Below the pieces are notes generated by a model, which was given only the letters and a program-made list of their open reading frames with translations, was not told the DNA's origin and did no database searches. A program made the position numbers and the translations under genes. Source: CABZJG01 sp902512685 (GTDB lineage Bacteria > Pseudomonadota > Alphaproteobacteria > Rhodobacterales > Rhodobacteraceae). Taken from it: a stretch of 64,000 nucleotides of DNA. Below, in pieces: positions 17,147 to 25,137 of this stretch; the stretch's first letter is position 1, and every line of letters begins with the position of its first letter. The DNA lies in NCBI GenBank assembly GCA_051201605.1, contig CP179201.1, positions 3,844,001 to 3,908,000 on the forward strand, in the 5' to 3' direction.

Positions 17147-17680
17147 ATGCGCAAAACACTTAAGCTAATCACCATCACTTGCGGGTTGGCGTTGGCTGCG
17201 ACTGCTGGTCTGGCACAAAGCACCAGCAATAACAAAGTGTCGGAAAAATCTGACTGGAGTGTTTTTGTTGACCAAAATCCAACCGAGTGCTGGAGCGTGT
17301 CACAACCCAAAGAATCGGTAAATACCCGCAATGGCCGTGTGGTGGCAGTTAAGCGGGGCGATATCCTGTTGTTTGTGTTTTTCCGTCCAAGCGAAAAAGT
17401 AGCGGGGCAGGTCACCTTTACCGGCGGCTATCCTTTTGCCCCCGACTCGCGCGTGAAACTGTCGATCGATGGGAAAAGCTTCGAATTGCCCGCAATCCAA
17501 GGGGAATGGGCTTGGGCGGCTTCGCCCGAGGATGATGCCAAAATCATCGCGGCAATGAAGCGCGGCGCGAAAGCGGTGCTCAGCGCCCGTTCAGAACGCG
17601 GCACCACCACAAAAGATACATTTTCGCTAACCGGTTTTACCGCCGCTTATGACGACAGCAAAAAACGCTGTAGCAATTAG
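17147..17680 (+). CDS. Invasion associated locus B (IalB) family protein
   Basis: A 177-residue exported protein. The signal peptide is MRKTLKLITITCGLALAATA with cleavage near GLAQS. The mature domain matches PF06776: SDWSVFVDQNPTECWSVS, VVAVKRGDILLFVFFRP, QVTFTGGYPFAPDS, GEWAWAASPEDDAKIIAAMK and SARSERGTTTKDTFSLTGF. The name comes from Bartonella, but in marine Rhodobacteraceae the protein is a common periplasmic housekeeping protein of unknown role. ATG 17147 has a strong GGGACGGAGG site seven bases upstream. rlmN follows on the same strand after about 80 bases. Confidence 0.88.
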   Translation: MRKTLKLITITCGLALAATAGLAQSTSNNKVSEKSDWSVFVDQNPTECWSVSQPKESVNTRNGRVVAVKRGDILLFVFFRPSEKVAGQVTFTGGYPFAPDSRVKLSIDGKSFELPAIQGEWAWAASPEDDAKIIAAMKRGAKAVLSARSERGTTTKDTFSLTGFTAAYDDSKKRCSN

Positions 17681-17758
17681 GCGCAAAAAGCCGGTTTTGC
17701 CTCTGCCGCGCGAATCCTATATGATCACTGTTTAGTGTTGGCAAAAGTGAACCCTGAT

Positions 17759-18943
17759 ATGACCGCAACCGCCCCGATCACCCAAGATGTGATGACCCTG
17801 CCGCGCAAAGCGCCTGAAGGGCCGCTTAATCTTGTCGGGCTAACCCGGCCGGCCCTAAAAGCGGCTTTAATCGAGGCGGGCACACCGGAAAAACAGTCCA
17901 AGATGCGGGTGGGCCAGATCTGGCAGTGGATTTACGAAAAAGGTGTGCGCGATTTTGCGCAGATGACCAATCTTGCCAAACCCTATCGCACGATGCTGGC
18001 GGAAAACTTTCAAATTGCCGTACCCGAGGTTGTCTCAAAGCATATCTCGGCCGATGGCACCCGCAAATATCTGCTGCGCATTGCTGGCGGTCATGAGGTT
18101 GAAACCGTTTATATCCCCGAAGTGGATCGCGGCACGCTGTGCATCAGCTCGCAAGTGGGCTGCACATTGACCTGTTCGTTCTGCCATACCGGCACGCAAA
18201 AGCTGGTGCGCAATCTGAGCGCAGGCGAGATTATCGGTCAGGTTCTGGTCGCGCGCGATGATCTGGGCGAATGGCCGGGCGCGCCGGGTCGCAACAGCAC
18301 CACACGGCTGCTTTCAAATATCGTGCTGATGGGCATGGGAGAGCCACTTTATAATTTTAACAATGTGCGCGATGCGATGAAAATCGCAATGGACCCAGAA
18401 GGCATTTGCCTGTCGCGGCGGCGCATCACATTGTCCACCTCTGGCGTTGTGCCGGAAATTGCCAAAACAGCGCAGGAAATCGGCTGTTTGCTGGCGGTGT
18501 CGTTTCATGCCACCATGGATGCGGTGCGTAACACGCTGGTGCCGATCAATAAAAAGTGGAATATCGAAACGCTTTTGACCGAGCTTCGCGCCTATCCCAA
18601 ACTTTCAAACTCTGAGCGCATCACGTTCGAGTATGTGATGCTGAAAGGCATCAACGACAGTGATGCTGATGCGCGCCGGTTGCTCAAACTTATTCGCGGC
18701 ATTCCGGCCAAGATCAATCTAATCCCGTTTAACGAATGGCCCGGCGCCCCCTATGAGCGGTCCGACTGGGACCGGATCGAAGCGTTTTCGGATATTATTT
18801 TCAACGCAGGCTATGCCAGCCCGATCCGCAAACCACGCGGCGAAGATATCATGGCCGCCTGCGGCCAGCTTAAATCAGCCACCGAGCGCGCCCGCAAAAG
18901 CCGCAAGGCGATTGAAGCCGAAGCCGGCGTATCAGCCTCTTAA
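17759..18943 (+). CDS. rlmN: 23S rRNA (adenine2503-C2)/tRNA (adenine37-C2) methyltransferase
   Basis: A radical-SAM enzyme that methylates C2 of A2503 in 23S rRNA and A37 in some tRNAs. It has 394 residues from ATG 17759 (a GTG at 17735 would add eight residues). The radical-SAM cluster ligands are in CTLTCSFCHTGTQKLVRN near residue 130. Other markers are NIVLMGMGEPLYNFNNV, SRRRITLSTSGVVPEI and the C-terminal GYASPIRKPRGEDIMAACGQL, which holds the catalytic C-terminal cysteine. It is probably transcribed alone or with ialB. Confidence 0.95.
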   Translation: MTATAPITQDVMTLPRKAPEGPLNLVGLTRPALKAALIEAGTPEKQSKMRVGQIWQWIYEKGVRDFAQMTNLAKPYRTMLAENFQIAVPEVVSKHISADGTRKYLLRIAGGHEVETVYIPEVDRGTLCISSQVGCTLTCSFCHTGTQKLVRNLSAGEIIGQVLVARDDLGEWPGAPGRNSTTRLLSNIVLMGMGEPLYNFNNVRDAMKIAMDPEGICLSRRRITLSTSGVVPEIAKTAQEIGCLLAVSFHATMDAVRNTLVPINKKWNIETLLTELRAYPKLSNSERITFEYVMLKGINDSDADARRLLKLIRGIPAKINLIPFNEWPGAPYERSDWDRIEAFSDIIFNAGYASPIRKPRGEDIMAACGQLKSATERARKSRKAIEAEAGVSAS

Positions 18944-18991
18944 AATTCTTTATCAAGCATAAATCGCCACAATTGACAGGAGAGGGTAAAC

Positions 18992-19093
18992 ATGGGACCT
19001 TCATCCTTTGATCGATCGAACGGTTTTTTATTATTTCCAAATTTTAAACCAGATTTCACTGTTTCCATTAGGATTTTTAATGCAAAAAATTGA
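18992..19093 (+). CDS. Possible 33-codon leader peptide
   Basis: An ATG at 18992 follows a near-perfect AGGAGAGG ribosome binding site with eight-base spacing. It opens a 33-codon frame (MGPSSFDRSNGFLLFPNFKP and 13 more residues) that ends with TGA at 19091-19093, overlapping the start of the GyrI-like gene at 19080 in another frame. The codon content is not distinctive. It could be a translated leader coupled to the next gene, or a remnant. Support is the ribosome binding site and the overlap only. Confidence 0.25.
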   Translation: MGPSSFDRSNGFLLFPNFKPDFTVSIRIFNAKN

Positions 19094-19688
19094 TTATAAA
19101 AAACAGCTTAAAGCGCTTTATGGCCCCTCTGCCAAAGACGTAGTAGAAGTTGATGTGCCGCCGCTTAACTATCTGATGATTGATGGCAAAGGCGGGCCGG
19201 ACGGACCGGGCTTTCAAGCCGCCATTGCCGCCTTATTTCCTCTGGCTTACACGCTGAAATTCATGATCAAAAAAGGACCGCTGGCCATTGATTATGGCGT
19301 CATGTCACTGGAAGGGCTGTGGTGGGCGGATGATATGTCGACATTTATCGCAGGCGATAAAGATAAATGGCTCTGGACCCTGATGATCATGCAGCCTGAT
19401 TTGATCACTGCTCCCTTGGTGGACGAAGCCGTCGCGGCGGTCAAAAAGAAACAAAATCCCCATGCCCTGCCGCAGGTTCGGTTTGCCCGCTATGATGAGG
19501 GCCGCTGCGCCCAAATACTGCACAAGGGGCCGTTTTCCGAAGAAGGCCCAACCGTCAAGCGTTTGCATGCGTTCATTGCCTCACAGGGCTGCGCATTAAC
19601 CAAAAAGCACCATGAGATATATCTTAGTGATATCCGCCGCGCCGCGCCAGAAAACCTCAAAACCGTGCTGCGCCAGCCCATGGGGTAA
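19080..19688 (+). CDS. GyrI-like small-molecule-binding domain protein
   Basis: A 202-residue cytoplasmic protein. Start MQKIDYKKQLKALYGPSAKD at 19080 has an AGGA site; the longer frame from 19008 adds unconserved residues. VVEVDVPPLNYLMIDGKGGP, FQAAIAALFPLAYTLKFMIK and YDEGRCAQILHKGPFSEEGP are typical of the GyrI-like (SRPBCC/SHS2-type) ligand-binding proteins, here with the extended layout known from stand-alone members that lack a DNA-binding domain. Ligand and role are unknown. Confidence 0.8.
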   Translation: MQKIDYKKQLKALYGPSAKDVVEVDVPPLNYLMIDGKGGPDGPGFQAAIAALFPLAYTLKFMIKKGPLAIDYGVMSLEGLWWADDMSTFIAGDKDKWLWTLMIMQPDLITAPLVDEAVAAVKKKQNPHALPQVRFARYDEGRCAQILHKGPFSEEGPTVKRLHAFIASQGCALTKKHHEIYLSDIRRAAPENLKTVLRQPMG

Positions 19689-19697
19689 AGGCCGCAG

Positions 19698-19726
19698 CCC
19701 GGACCCCTTTGCATTAGCGGGGCCCG
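19698..19726 (+). terminator. GC-rich stem-loop after the GyrI-like gene
   Basis: CGGACCCC and GGGGCCCG flank the 11-base loop TTTGCATTAGC and form an 8-bp stem with one A-C mismatch. It lies about 10 bases after the stop of the GyrI-like gene. No T-run follows, so it is only a candidate 3' end or terminator. Confidence 0.3.
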
Positions 19727-19846
19727 CCCCCCCAATGATCAGTGCCCGCCGCGCCGTGGGGGCTTACGTGGCGTTATGCTTGTTTTTAAACGGAAAATTC
19801 AAAACAGTTTCGACCGTAGTGATGGTAACGCAGGAAGGAGCCTCGG

Positions 19847-20161
19847 ATGACACTTATCGTGAAATCGAAGATCAATATCACCAAGGGTTTTGATACTTGG
19901 CAAGCAATGGTCAAATCACAGGAAACAAAGCTACAGGAGCTTGGAATTAAATTTCTCTTTGCAGGTACTGAAAAAGACAATCCTAATCAAGTGCACGCGA
20001 TCATGATGTTTCCAAGCATAGAAGCGCTTCAGGCGTTTGGCGGCGATGAAGAACTGACCGAAATACGCCGGCAGGCAGGCGCAGTGATTGAAAGCGGTGT
20101 TATGACGCCAATCTCTGGCGATTATTTTGCCAACTATCCCAATGCGCATATAAAGCATTAA
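19847..20161 (+). CDS. Small conserved protein, DUF3764-like
   Basis: A 104-residue protein with ferredoxin-like alternation of strands and helices: VKSKINITKGFDTWQAMV, KLQELGIKFLFAGTEKDN, VHAIMMFPSIEALQAFG, then TEIRRQAGAVIESGVMTPIS. The pattern and length resemble DUF3764 (dimeric alpha-beta barrel type) proteins. A strong AGGAAGGAG ribosome binding site lies just upstream of ATG 19847. Function is unknown. It is convergent with argG. Confidence 0.6.
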   Translation: MTLIVKSKINITKGFDTWQAMVKSQETKLQELGIKFLFAGTEKDNPNQVHAIMMFPSIEALQAFGGDEELTEIRRQAGAVIESGVMTPISGDYFANYPNAHIKH

Positions 20162-20241
20162 ACCTGCCCATCTTGAAAGCTCGGTATTATGCGCCGGGTT
20201 ACTTCGAAGAACTTAGACAGAGCACACAGGATGGGATTGCG

Positions 20242-21465
20242 TTACCCCAGCCGACGGTTACGCGCGGCCAGCAGTTTTAGGCGCAGCGCGTTCAGCTGAA
20301 TAAAGCCCGCAGCATCAGTTTGATCATAAGCGCCAGCGTCATCTTCAAAGGTTACATGCGTTTCGGAATATAGGCTGTGTTCAGACCAGCGGCCGACCGT
20401 TTGCGCTGATCCTTTGTAAAGCTTGACCCGCACTGTGCCGGTCACATGTTCTTGGGATGCATCAATCAGCGCCTGCAGCATTTCACGCTCGGGCGAATAC
20501 CAAAAGCCGTTATAAATCAGCTCGGCGTATTTTGGCATCAGCTCGTCTTTTAAATGCGCCGCGCCACGATCAAGGGTGATCTGCTCAATCCCGCGGTGCG
20601 CTTCAAGCAGGATAGTGCCGCCGGGGGTTTCATAAATGCCGCGCGATTTCATGCCGACAAAGCGCCCTTCCACCAGATCAAGCCGGCCAATGCCATGCGC
20701 GCCGCCCAGCGCGTTTAGCCGCGTCAAAAGCGTGGCCGGTGACATGGTTTCACCATTGATTGACACCGCATCACCGCGCTCAAAGCCGATCTCGATAAAT
20801 TCGGGGCTGTCGGGCGCCTCTTCGGGGCTGACGGTGCGCTGATAGACATAATCGGGCGCAGCCACAGCCGGGTCTTCCAGAACTTTACCCTCGGATGAGG
20901 TGTGCAGCAGGTTGGCGTCCACGCTAAAGGGTGCCTCGCCGCGTTTGTCTTTGGCGATCGGGATTTGGTTTTCTTCTGCAAAGGCGATCAGCTTGCTGCG
21001 GCTCGACAGGTCCCATTCGCGCCAAGGGGCAATGACCTTGATATCCGGGTTAAGCGCATAGGCGGCCAGCTCGAACCGCACTTGGTCATTGCCTTTGCCG
21101 GTGGCCCCATGCGCCACCGCATCCGCGCCGGTTTGCGCCGCAATTTCCACCAGCCGCTTTGAAATGAGCGGCCGCGCAATAGAGGTGCCCAGCAGGTAAA
21201 GCCCTTCATACAGCGCATTGGCGCGAAACATCGGAAAGACGAAATCGCGGACAAATTCTTCGCGCACATCCTCGATAAAGATATTCTCGGGTGCAATCCC
21301 CAGCAATTCGGCCTTTTTGCGCGCCGGTTCAAGTTCTTCGCCCTGCCCCAGATCGGCAGTATAGGTCACCACTTCGCAGCCATACTCGGTCTGCAACCAT
21401 TTTAGAATGATCGAGGTATCAAGACCGCCAGAATAGGCAAGAACAACTTTTTTCGGCGCAGACAT
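20242..21465 (-). CDS. argG: Argininosuccinate synthase
   Basis: Joins citrulline and aspartate with ATP to form argininosuccinate, the penultimate step of arginine synthesis. It has 407 residues, with N-terminal PP-loop KKVVLAYSGGLDTSIILKWL, then VAHGATGKGNDQVRFEL and the C-terminal GRWSEHSLYSETHVTFEDD region. The minus-strand start ATG at 21463-21465 has GGAAACCCC upstream. It is divergent from ilvA across 251 bases that hold no other gene. argH is not in the window. Confidence 0.96.
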   Translation of the reverse strand: MSAPKKVVLAYSGGLDTSIILKWLQTEYGCEVVTYTADLGQGEELEPARKKAELLGIAPENIFIEDVREEFVRDFVFPMFRANALYEGLYLLGTSIARPLISKRLVEIAAQTGADAVAHGATGKGNDQVRFELAAYALNPDIKVIAPWREWDLSSRSKLIAFAEENQIPIAKDKRGEAPFSVDANLLHTSSEGKVLEDPAVAAPDYVYQRTVSPEEAPDSPEFIEIGFERGDAVSINGETMSPATLLTRLNALGGAHGIGRLDLVEGRFVGMKSRGIYETPGGTILLEAHRGIEQITLDRGAAHLKDELMPKYAELIYNGFWYSPEREMLQALIDASQEHVTGTVRVKLYKGSAQTVGRWSEHSLYSETHVTFEDDAGAYDQTDAAGFIQLNALRLKLLAARNRRLG

Positions 21466-21716
21466 GGGGTTTCCTGTAACAGTGAAGAGATGAAAACTTG
21501 CTGGCGCGGATAACGGGTTTTTCAGCGCGGGGCAAGGGCAATGGCACCCCTTGGCTCTTTAGTGGGTCGCGTTGAGGCTGCGCTTGCTTCACTTTTAAAT
21601 CATTTTTCTCGACCTCCATTATATACAAGCTTGGTTATTTCTCAATTCTTCCGTCGTTATGATTTTGCATTCTTTCTTGTCTTGCCTTCGGCGCCGCTCT
21701 GCGGCACAGGTACGGC

Positions 21717-22943
21717 ATGAATGATGTTGCCGCCCTTGCCCGCAGTGCCGAAACCCAGATGCGCGATGTTTTTGCCGAAACACCGCTGCAGAAAAACCAC
21801 CATCTGTCCGCGCTTTATGACGCCGATATCTGGCTCAAACGCGAAGACCTTGCGCCGGTGCGCTCGTATAAGCTGCGCGGTGCGTTCAATGCCATGCGCA
21901 AACGGCCCGACCAGAAAAAGTTCGTCTGTGCCAGCGCAGGCAACCATGCCCAAGGCGTGGCCTATATGTGCCGCCATTTCGACGTGCAGGGCACTATTTT
22001 TATGCCGGTCACCACCCCGCAGCAGAAAATTCAGAAAACCCAGATTTTCGGCGGCGACACAGTGGAAATTAAACTGGTTGGCGATTATTTCGACGAATGC
22101 CTTTTGGCAGCGCAAGAGTTTTGCCGCCAAAGCGGGGCGCATTTTCTGTCGCCCTTTGATGATGCAGATGTGATCGAAGGACAGGCCAGCGTGGCGGTGG
22201 AAATTGAACGTCAGCTGGGCGGCGTGCCGGACCATATCGTGCTGCCCGTTGGCGGCGGCGGGCTTGCCTCTGGGATGCTGGGCTATTTCGGCGCATCCTG
22301 CCGCGCGACTTTGGTTGAACCGATGGGCGGCGCCTGTCTTTGGGCCGCGCTTGAGGCCGGTCATCCAGTGGCGTTAGAGCGGGTGGATACCTTTGCCGAT
22401 GGCGCCGCCGTGGGCCAGATCGGCGCGCTGCCTTTTGAGCGTCTTAAAGGGGTCGGCCAAGAAAACCTGCTGCGCATCCCCGAAGACCGGATTTGCACCA
22501 GCATGGTTGAAATGCTCAACCTCGAAGGCATTGTGCTTGAACCGGCTGGCGCGCTGGCAATCGATGCGCTGAAAGATCTGCGCGATGTCATTCGCGGCCG
22601 CCGCGTGGTCGTTGTGTCCTCGGGGGGGAACTTTGATTTTGAACGCCTGCCCGAGGTCAAAGAACGTGCCCAGCGCTATTCAGGGATGAAGAAATACCTT
22701 ATATTGCGGATGCCGCAACGGCCCGGCGCACTCAAAGATTTTTTGAATTTTCTCGGCCCCGATGATGATATCACGCGGTTTGAGTATCTTAAAAAATCAG
22801 CGCGCAATTTCGGCTCGATCCTGATCGGGATCGAAACCAAATCCCCCCAGCAGTTTGACGGGTTTTTCAAACGGCTGGATGAGGCCGGCTTTACCTATTC
22901 CGACATCACCAATGATGAGACGCTGGCGCAGTTCGTGATTTAG
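21717..22943 (+). CDS. ilvA: Threonine ammonia-lyase, biosynthetic short form
   Basis: Deaminates threonine to 2-oxobutanoate, the first step to isoleucine. It has 408 residues. The PLP lysine is in SYKLRGAFNAM near residue 56, the phosphate-binding glycine loop is PVGGGGLASG, and the C-terminal part (YLILRMPQRPGALKDFLNFL) is a single ACT-like regulatory domain, as in short-form enzymes. The last 112 coding bases plus about 20 bases beyond the stop reappear, degraded, at 24882-25022. The two copies flank the TetR-SDR module, so this 3' end has taken part in a duplication or integration. Confidence 0.93.
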   Translation: MNDVAALARSAETQMRDVFAETPLQKNHHLSALYDADIWLKREDLAPVRSYKLRGAFNAMRKRPDQKKFVCASAGNHAQGVAYMCRHFDVQGTIFMPVTTPQQKIQKTQIFGGDTVEIKLVGDYFDECLLAAQEFCRQSGAHFLSPFDDADVIEGQASVAVEIERQLGGVPDHIVLPVGGGGLASGMLGYFGASCRATLVEPMGGACLWAALEAGHPVALERVDTFADGAAVGQIGALPFERLKGVGQENLLRIPEDRICTSMVEMLNLEGIVLEPAGALAIDALKDLRDVIRGRRVVVVSSGGNFDFERLPEVKERAQRYSGMKKYLILRMPQRPGALKDFLNFLGPDDDITRFEYLKKSARNFGSILIGIETKSPQQFDGFFKRLDEAGFTYSDITNDETLAQFVI

Positions 22944-22972
22944 GATCAGGGCCTTTAGGGTGAATGCCTCAA
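22832..22972 (+). repeat. ilvA 3'-end repeat, copy A (functional tail)
   Basis: This segment covers the end of ilvA and its 3' flank and is repeated in the same orientation at 24882-25022. Similarity is about 80 percent overall. A 36-bp stretch at 22926-22961, which includes the ilvA stop codon, is identical in both copies (24977-25012). The two repeats begin 2050 bp apart. Confidence 0.75.
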
Positions 22973-23190
22973 TGGCCCAGTTGGATGTCAATTTAGAGGC
23001 CAAAGCCTACCTGAATGCAGTTGCAATTGAGCTGTAGGATGAGTTGGCAGGAAGTTTATGTTTACAAGAGATATTTCTGCATTGGCGCAAGTCAGGCGCA
23101 AGCCTTTTTTCGCAAGCTGTATATGTGCAACCATCCCTTGCTCAAGGGAGTTAATTCATTTGTCAGTTCTGAAAAACACTAGGTGTTAAT

Positions 23191-23748
23191 TTAAGAAATC
23201 AACGATAGTACCGCTTGCTTTAAGACCTTTAGGCGAGTCTCAAGAACCTCTCGGTTTTGAGCATAGTATTTCGCGTTCATACTTGTGGAATACACAAAAT
23301 CTGCCAACGCCTTTGCGTCGGGACTTGATGGCGAACTGGTTGTTATATGTAGCTCAAGTAAGGCTGCGAACTTGTTAGCCCATTGATTTGAAAGGTCGAT
23401 AAGTTCCTCATGTGCGATAGAATTTATACCATCAATCAAATCTGCAATTTCAGGTAAGCTTTGCACAGCATCATACCAAAATAGCGGACCTAATTCAAAA
23501 AAGGTATCCAACTTGTCACCAAGGTCTTGTTGATCTCGCCATCTCGCTTCGACGGCAGCCATGGTCTTTTCTGCGCCAAAACGTAGCGTTGCGCGTAGAA
23601 CGGACTCTTTGTTCGGGTATTCATTGTAGAGCGTTTGTCTCGCCACACCGGCAGTTTTTGCGATGTCATTCATCGTCGTCTTGCTGACACCATAACGTGA
23701 AAAGACGATTTCAGCGGCTTTTAAGATCTGTACTTTGCGTTCGCTCAT
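23191..23748 (-). CDS. TetR/AcrR family transcriptional regulator
   Basis: A 185-residue repressor-type regulator. The N-terminal HTH is AAEIVFSRYGVSKTTMNDIA followed by GVARQTLYNEYPNKESVL. The C-terminal helical ligand domain is not assignable to a known inducer class. ATG is at 23748. It is transcribed divergently from the SDR gene, with two inverted-repeat operators between them, so it very likely controls both itself and the SDR. Composition is lower in GC than the surrounding housekeeping genes, and the pair lies between two ilvA tail copies, which points to acquisition as a unit. Confidence 0.85.
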   Translation of the reverse strand: MSERKVQILKAAEIVFSRYGVSKTTMNDIAKTAGVARQTLYNEYPNKESVLRATLRFGAEKTMAAVEARWRDQQDLGDKLDTFFELGPLFWYDAVQSLPEIADLIDGINSIAHEELIDLSNQWANKFAALLELHITTSSPSSPDAKALADFVYSTSMNAKYYAQNREVLETRLKVLKQAVLSLIS

Positions 23749-23765
23749 TTAATGTATGTCGCTCT

Positions 23766-23810
23766 ATTGACATCAGCTGTCAATTATTTCAAATAGACAT
23801 TAATTGTCTA
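23766..23810. promoter_or_regulatory. Two TetR-type operators in the divergent promoter
   Basis: Operator 1 is ATTGACA-TCAGC-TGTCAAT at 23766-23784, a perfect 7-bp inverted repeat with a 5-base spacer. Operator 2 is TAGACA-TTAAT-TGTCTA at 23794-23810, a perfect 6-bp inverted repeat with the same spacer. Both share the core GACA-n5-TGTC, and their centres are 27 bp apart. The layout between a tetR gene and its divergent target is classic for TetR-family control; binding itself is inferred. Confidence 0.7.
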
Positions 23811-23881
23811 ATTGTATATTTGCAAAACTGAAAATACCATTAGAACCATCCAACTAAAGTATTTTGAAAAGGAAATTTAAA

Positions 23882-24817
23882 ATGGCTAAAAAGATCACCC
23901 AATCTGGATTTTCCGACTGGAAACCAAGCCAACTACCGGATCTGAGCGAAAAGACCTATGTCATCACCGGGTCAAACTCGGGGATTGGTTTTGAAGCTGC
24001 ACGTCTGCTTGGCGAACGCAGCGCAAAAATCATCATGGCTTGCCGCTCAATAAACAAGGGTGAAAAAGCGCGTGATAAACTGAAAGAGACCTGCACTGGT
24101 GGCGTCGATTTGGTTCAGATCGACTTGAGCGACCTTTCGTCAGTGCGAAAAGGCGCAGATGAAATCAGGGCTCGCGCCAACTCGATCGATGGTTTAGTCA
24201 ACAACGCCGGGATCATGATGACGCCGCAGGAAAAGACCGTGGATGGCTTTGACCTGCAAATGGGTGCCAATCATCTGGGCCACTTCCTGTTAACCGGTTT
24301 GTTGCTGGACAAGGTCGAAGCCGCCAACGGGCGTATCGTTGTATTATCGAGCATTGCACATAAGGGCGGCGTTCTCGATTTGGACGACTTCATGTCTGAT
24401 CAAAAATACTCGCCAACAAGGGCCTATGCGCAATCAAAACTGGCAAATCTGATGTTTGCGTTCGAACTGGACCGCCGTCTTCAAGCTGCTGGCAGCAAAG
24501 CGATCTGTATTGCTTGCCACCCAGGTTATACAGACACGAACCTGCAAAGCACTGGGCCAACGGGGTTTCTTAAGGTATTTTGGAGCACAATGAACAAACT
24601 GGCCGCCCAGGGTTTAGAGGCAGGTGCAACCCCTACCGTACTCGCTGCCGCTGGAAAAGAAGCCAAGCGCGGTGCTTATTACGGCCCCGGCAGATTTGGG
24701 GACACACGAGGCTCTATCAGTGAGGCAAATGTTTCTGGACATGCCCTCGACCAAGACAAACAGAAGCGCCTATGGGAAAAGAGCGAGACGCTCGTGGGGT
24801 TTGAGTGGGGTATTTGA
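23882..24817 (+). CDS. Short-chain dehydrogenase/reductase (retinol-dehydrogenase-like)
   Basis: An NAD(P)-dependent oxidoreductase of 311 residues. The cofactor motif is VITGSNSGIGFEAARLLG near residues 24-41, then VNNAGIM, VVLSSIAHKGG and the catalytic YAQSKLAN (Tyr and Lys of YxxxK). IACHPGYTDTNLQ follows. The extended C-terminus resembles the retinol dehydrogenase/protochlorophyllide-reductase-like branch. The substrate is unknown. ATG 23882 has an AAAGGAA site; the frame upstream of it is unconserved. It is predicted to be controlled by the divergent TetR protein. Confidence 0.85.
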   Translation: MAKKITQSGFSDWKPSQLPDLSEKTYVITGSNSGIGFEAARLLGERSAKIIMACRSINKGEKARDKLKETCTGGVDLVQIDLSDLSSVRKGADEIRARANSIDGLVNNAGIMMTPQEKTVDGFDLQMGANHLGHFLLTGLLLDKVEAANGRIVVLSSIAHKGGVLDLDDFMSDQKYSPTRAYAQSKLANLMFAFELDRRLQAAGSKAICIACHPGYTDTNLQSTGPTGFLKVFWSTMNKLAAQGLEAGATPTVLAAAGKEAKRGAYYGPGRFGDTRGSISEANVSGHALDQDKQKRLWEKSETLVGFEWGI

Positions 24818-24881
24818 AGCTGGCAGTGATAGATTTTGACTAAAACATAACAACGCCCAGTTTGTCCGCATTGCAGACTTT

Positions 24882-25022
24882 CGCAAACCAATTCCCGCCA
24901 AGCAGATTGACGGTTTTTCATACGGCTGAATGCGGCCAGCTTTACCTATCCCGATATCACCAATGATGAAACGCTCGCGCAGTTCGTGATTTAGGATCAG
25001 GGCCTTTAGGGTAGATGCTTAA
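24882..25022 (+). pseudogene. Degraded ilvA 3'-end fragment, copy B
   Basis: Matches the last part of ilvA and its 3' flank (22832-22972) but carries a one-base loss in the GACGGGTTTTTC segment and many substitutions. It has no start and cannot be translated as IlvA. The final 36 bp, 24977-25012, are identical to copy A. The simplest reading is that the incoming TetR-SDR DNA brought, or generated, a second ilvA end and the displaced copy is now decaying. The rest of the interval 24818-25137 shows no gene. Confidence 0.75.
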
Positions 25023-25137
25023 TTGGTAAACTCGGGTGTTCGCTCCTAGCCCAACGCAGGCAGCCATAATCGACTTGAATTTTTAAGAATGTAGATTGAG
25101 AGTAACCACAGGATCGGCGCAAAAAACAAAATGAGAT

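Noticed and set aside
22832..25022. Insertion sequence or transposon as the cause of the ilvA repeat
   Set aside because: No transposase, terminal inverted repeats or short target duplication was seen; the repeat is gene-derived and about 140 bp long.
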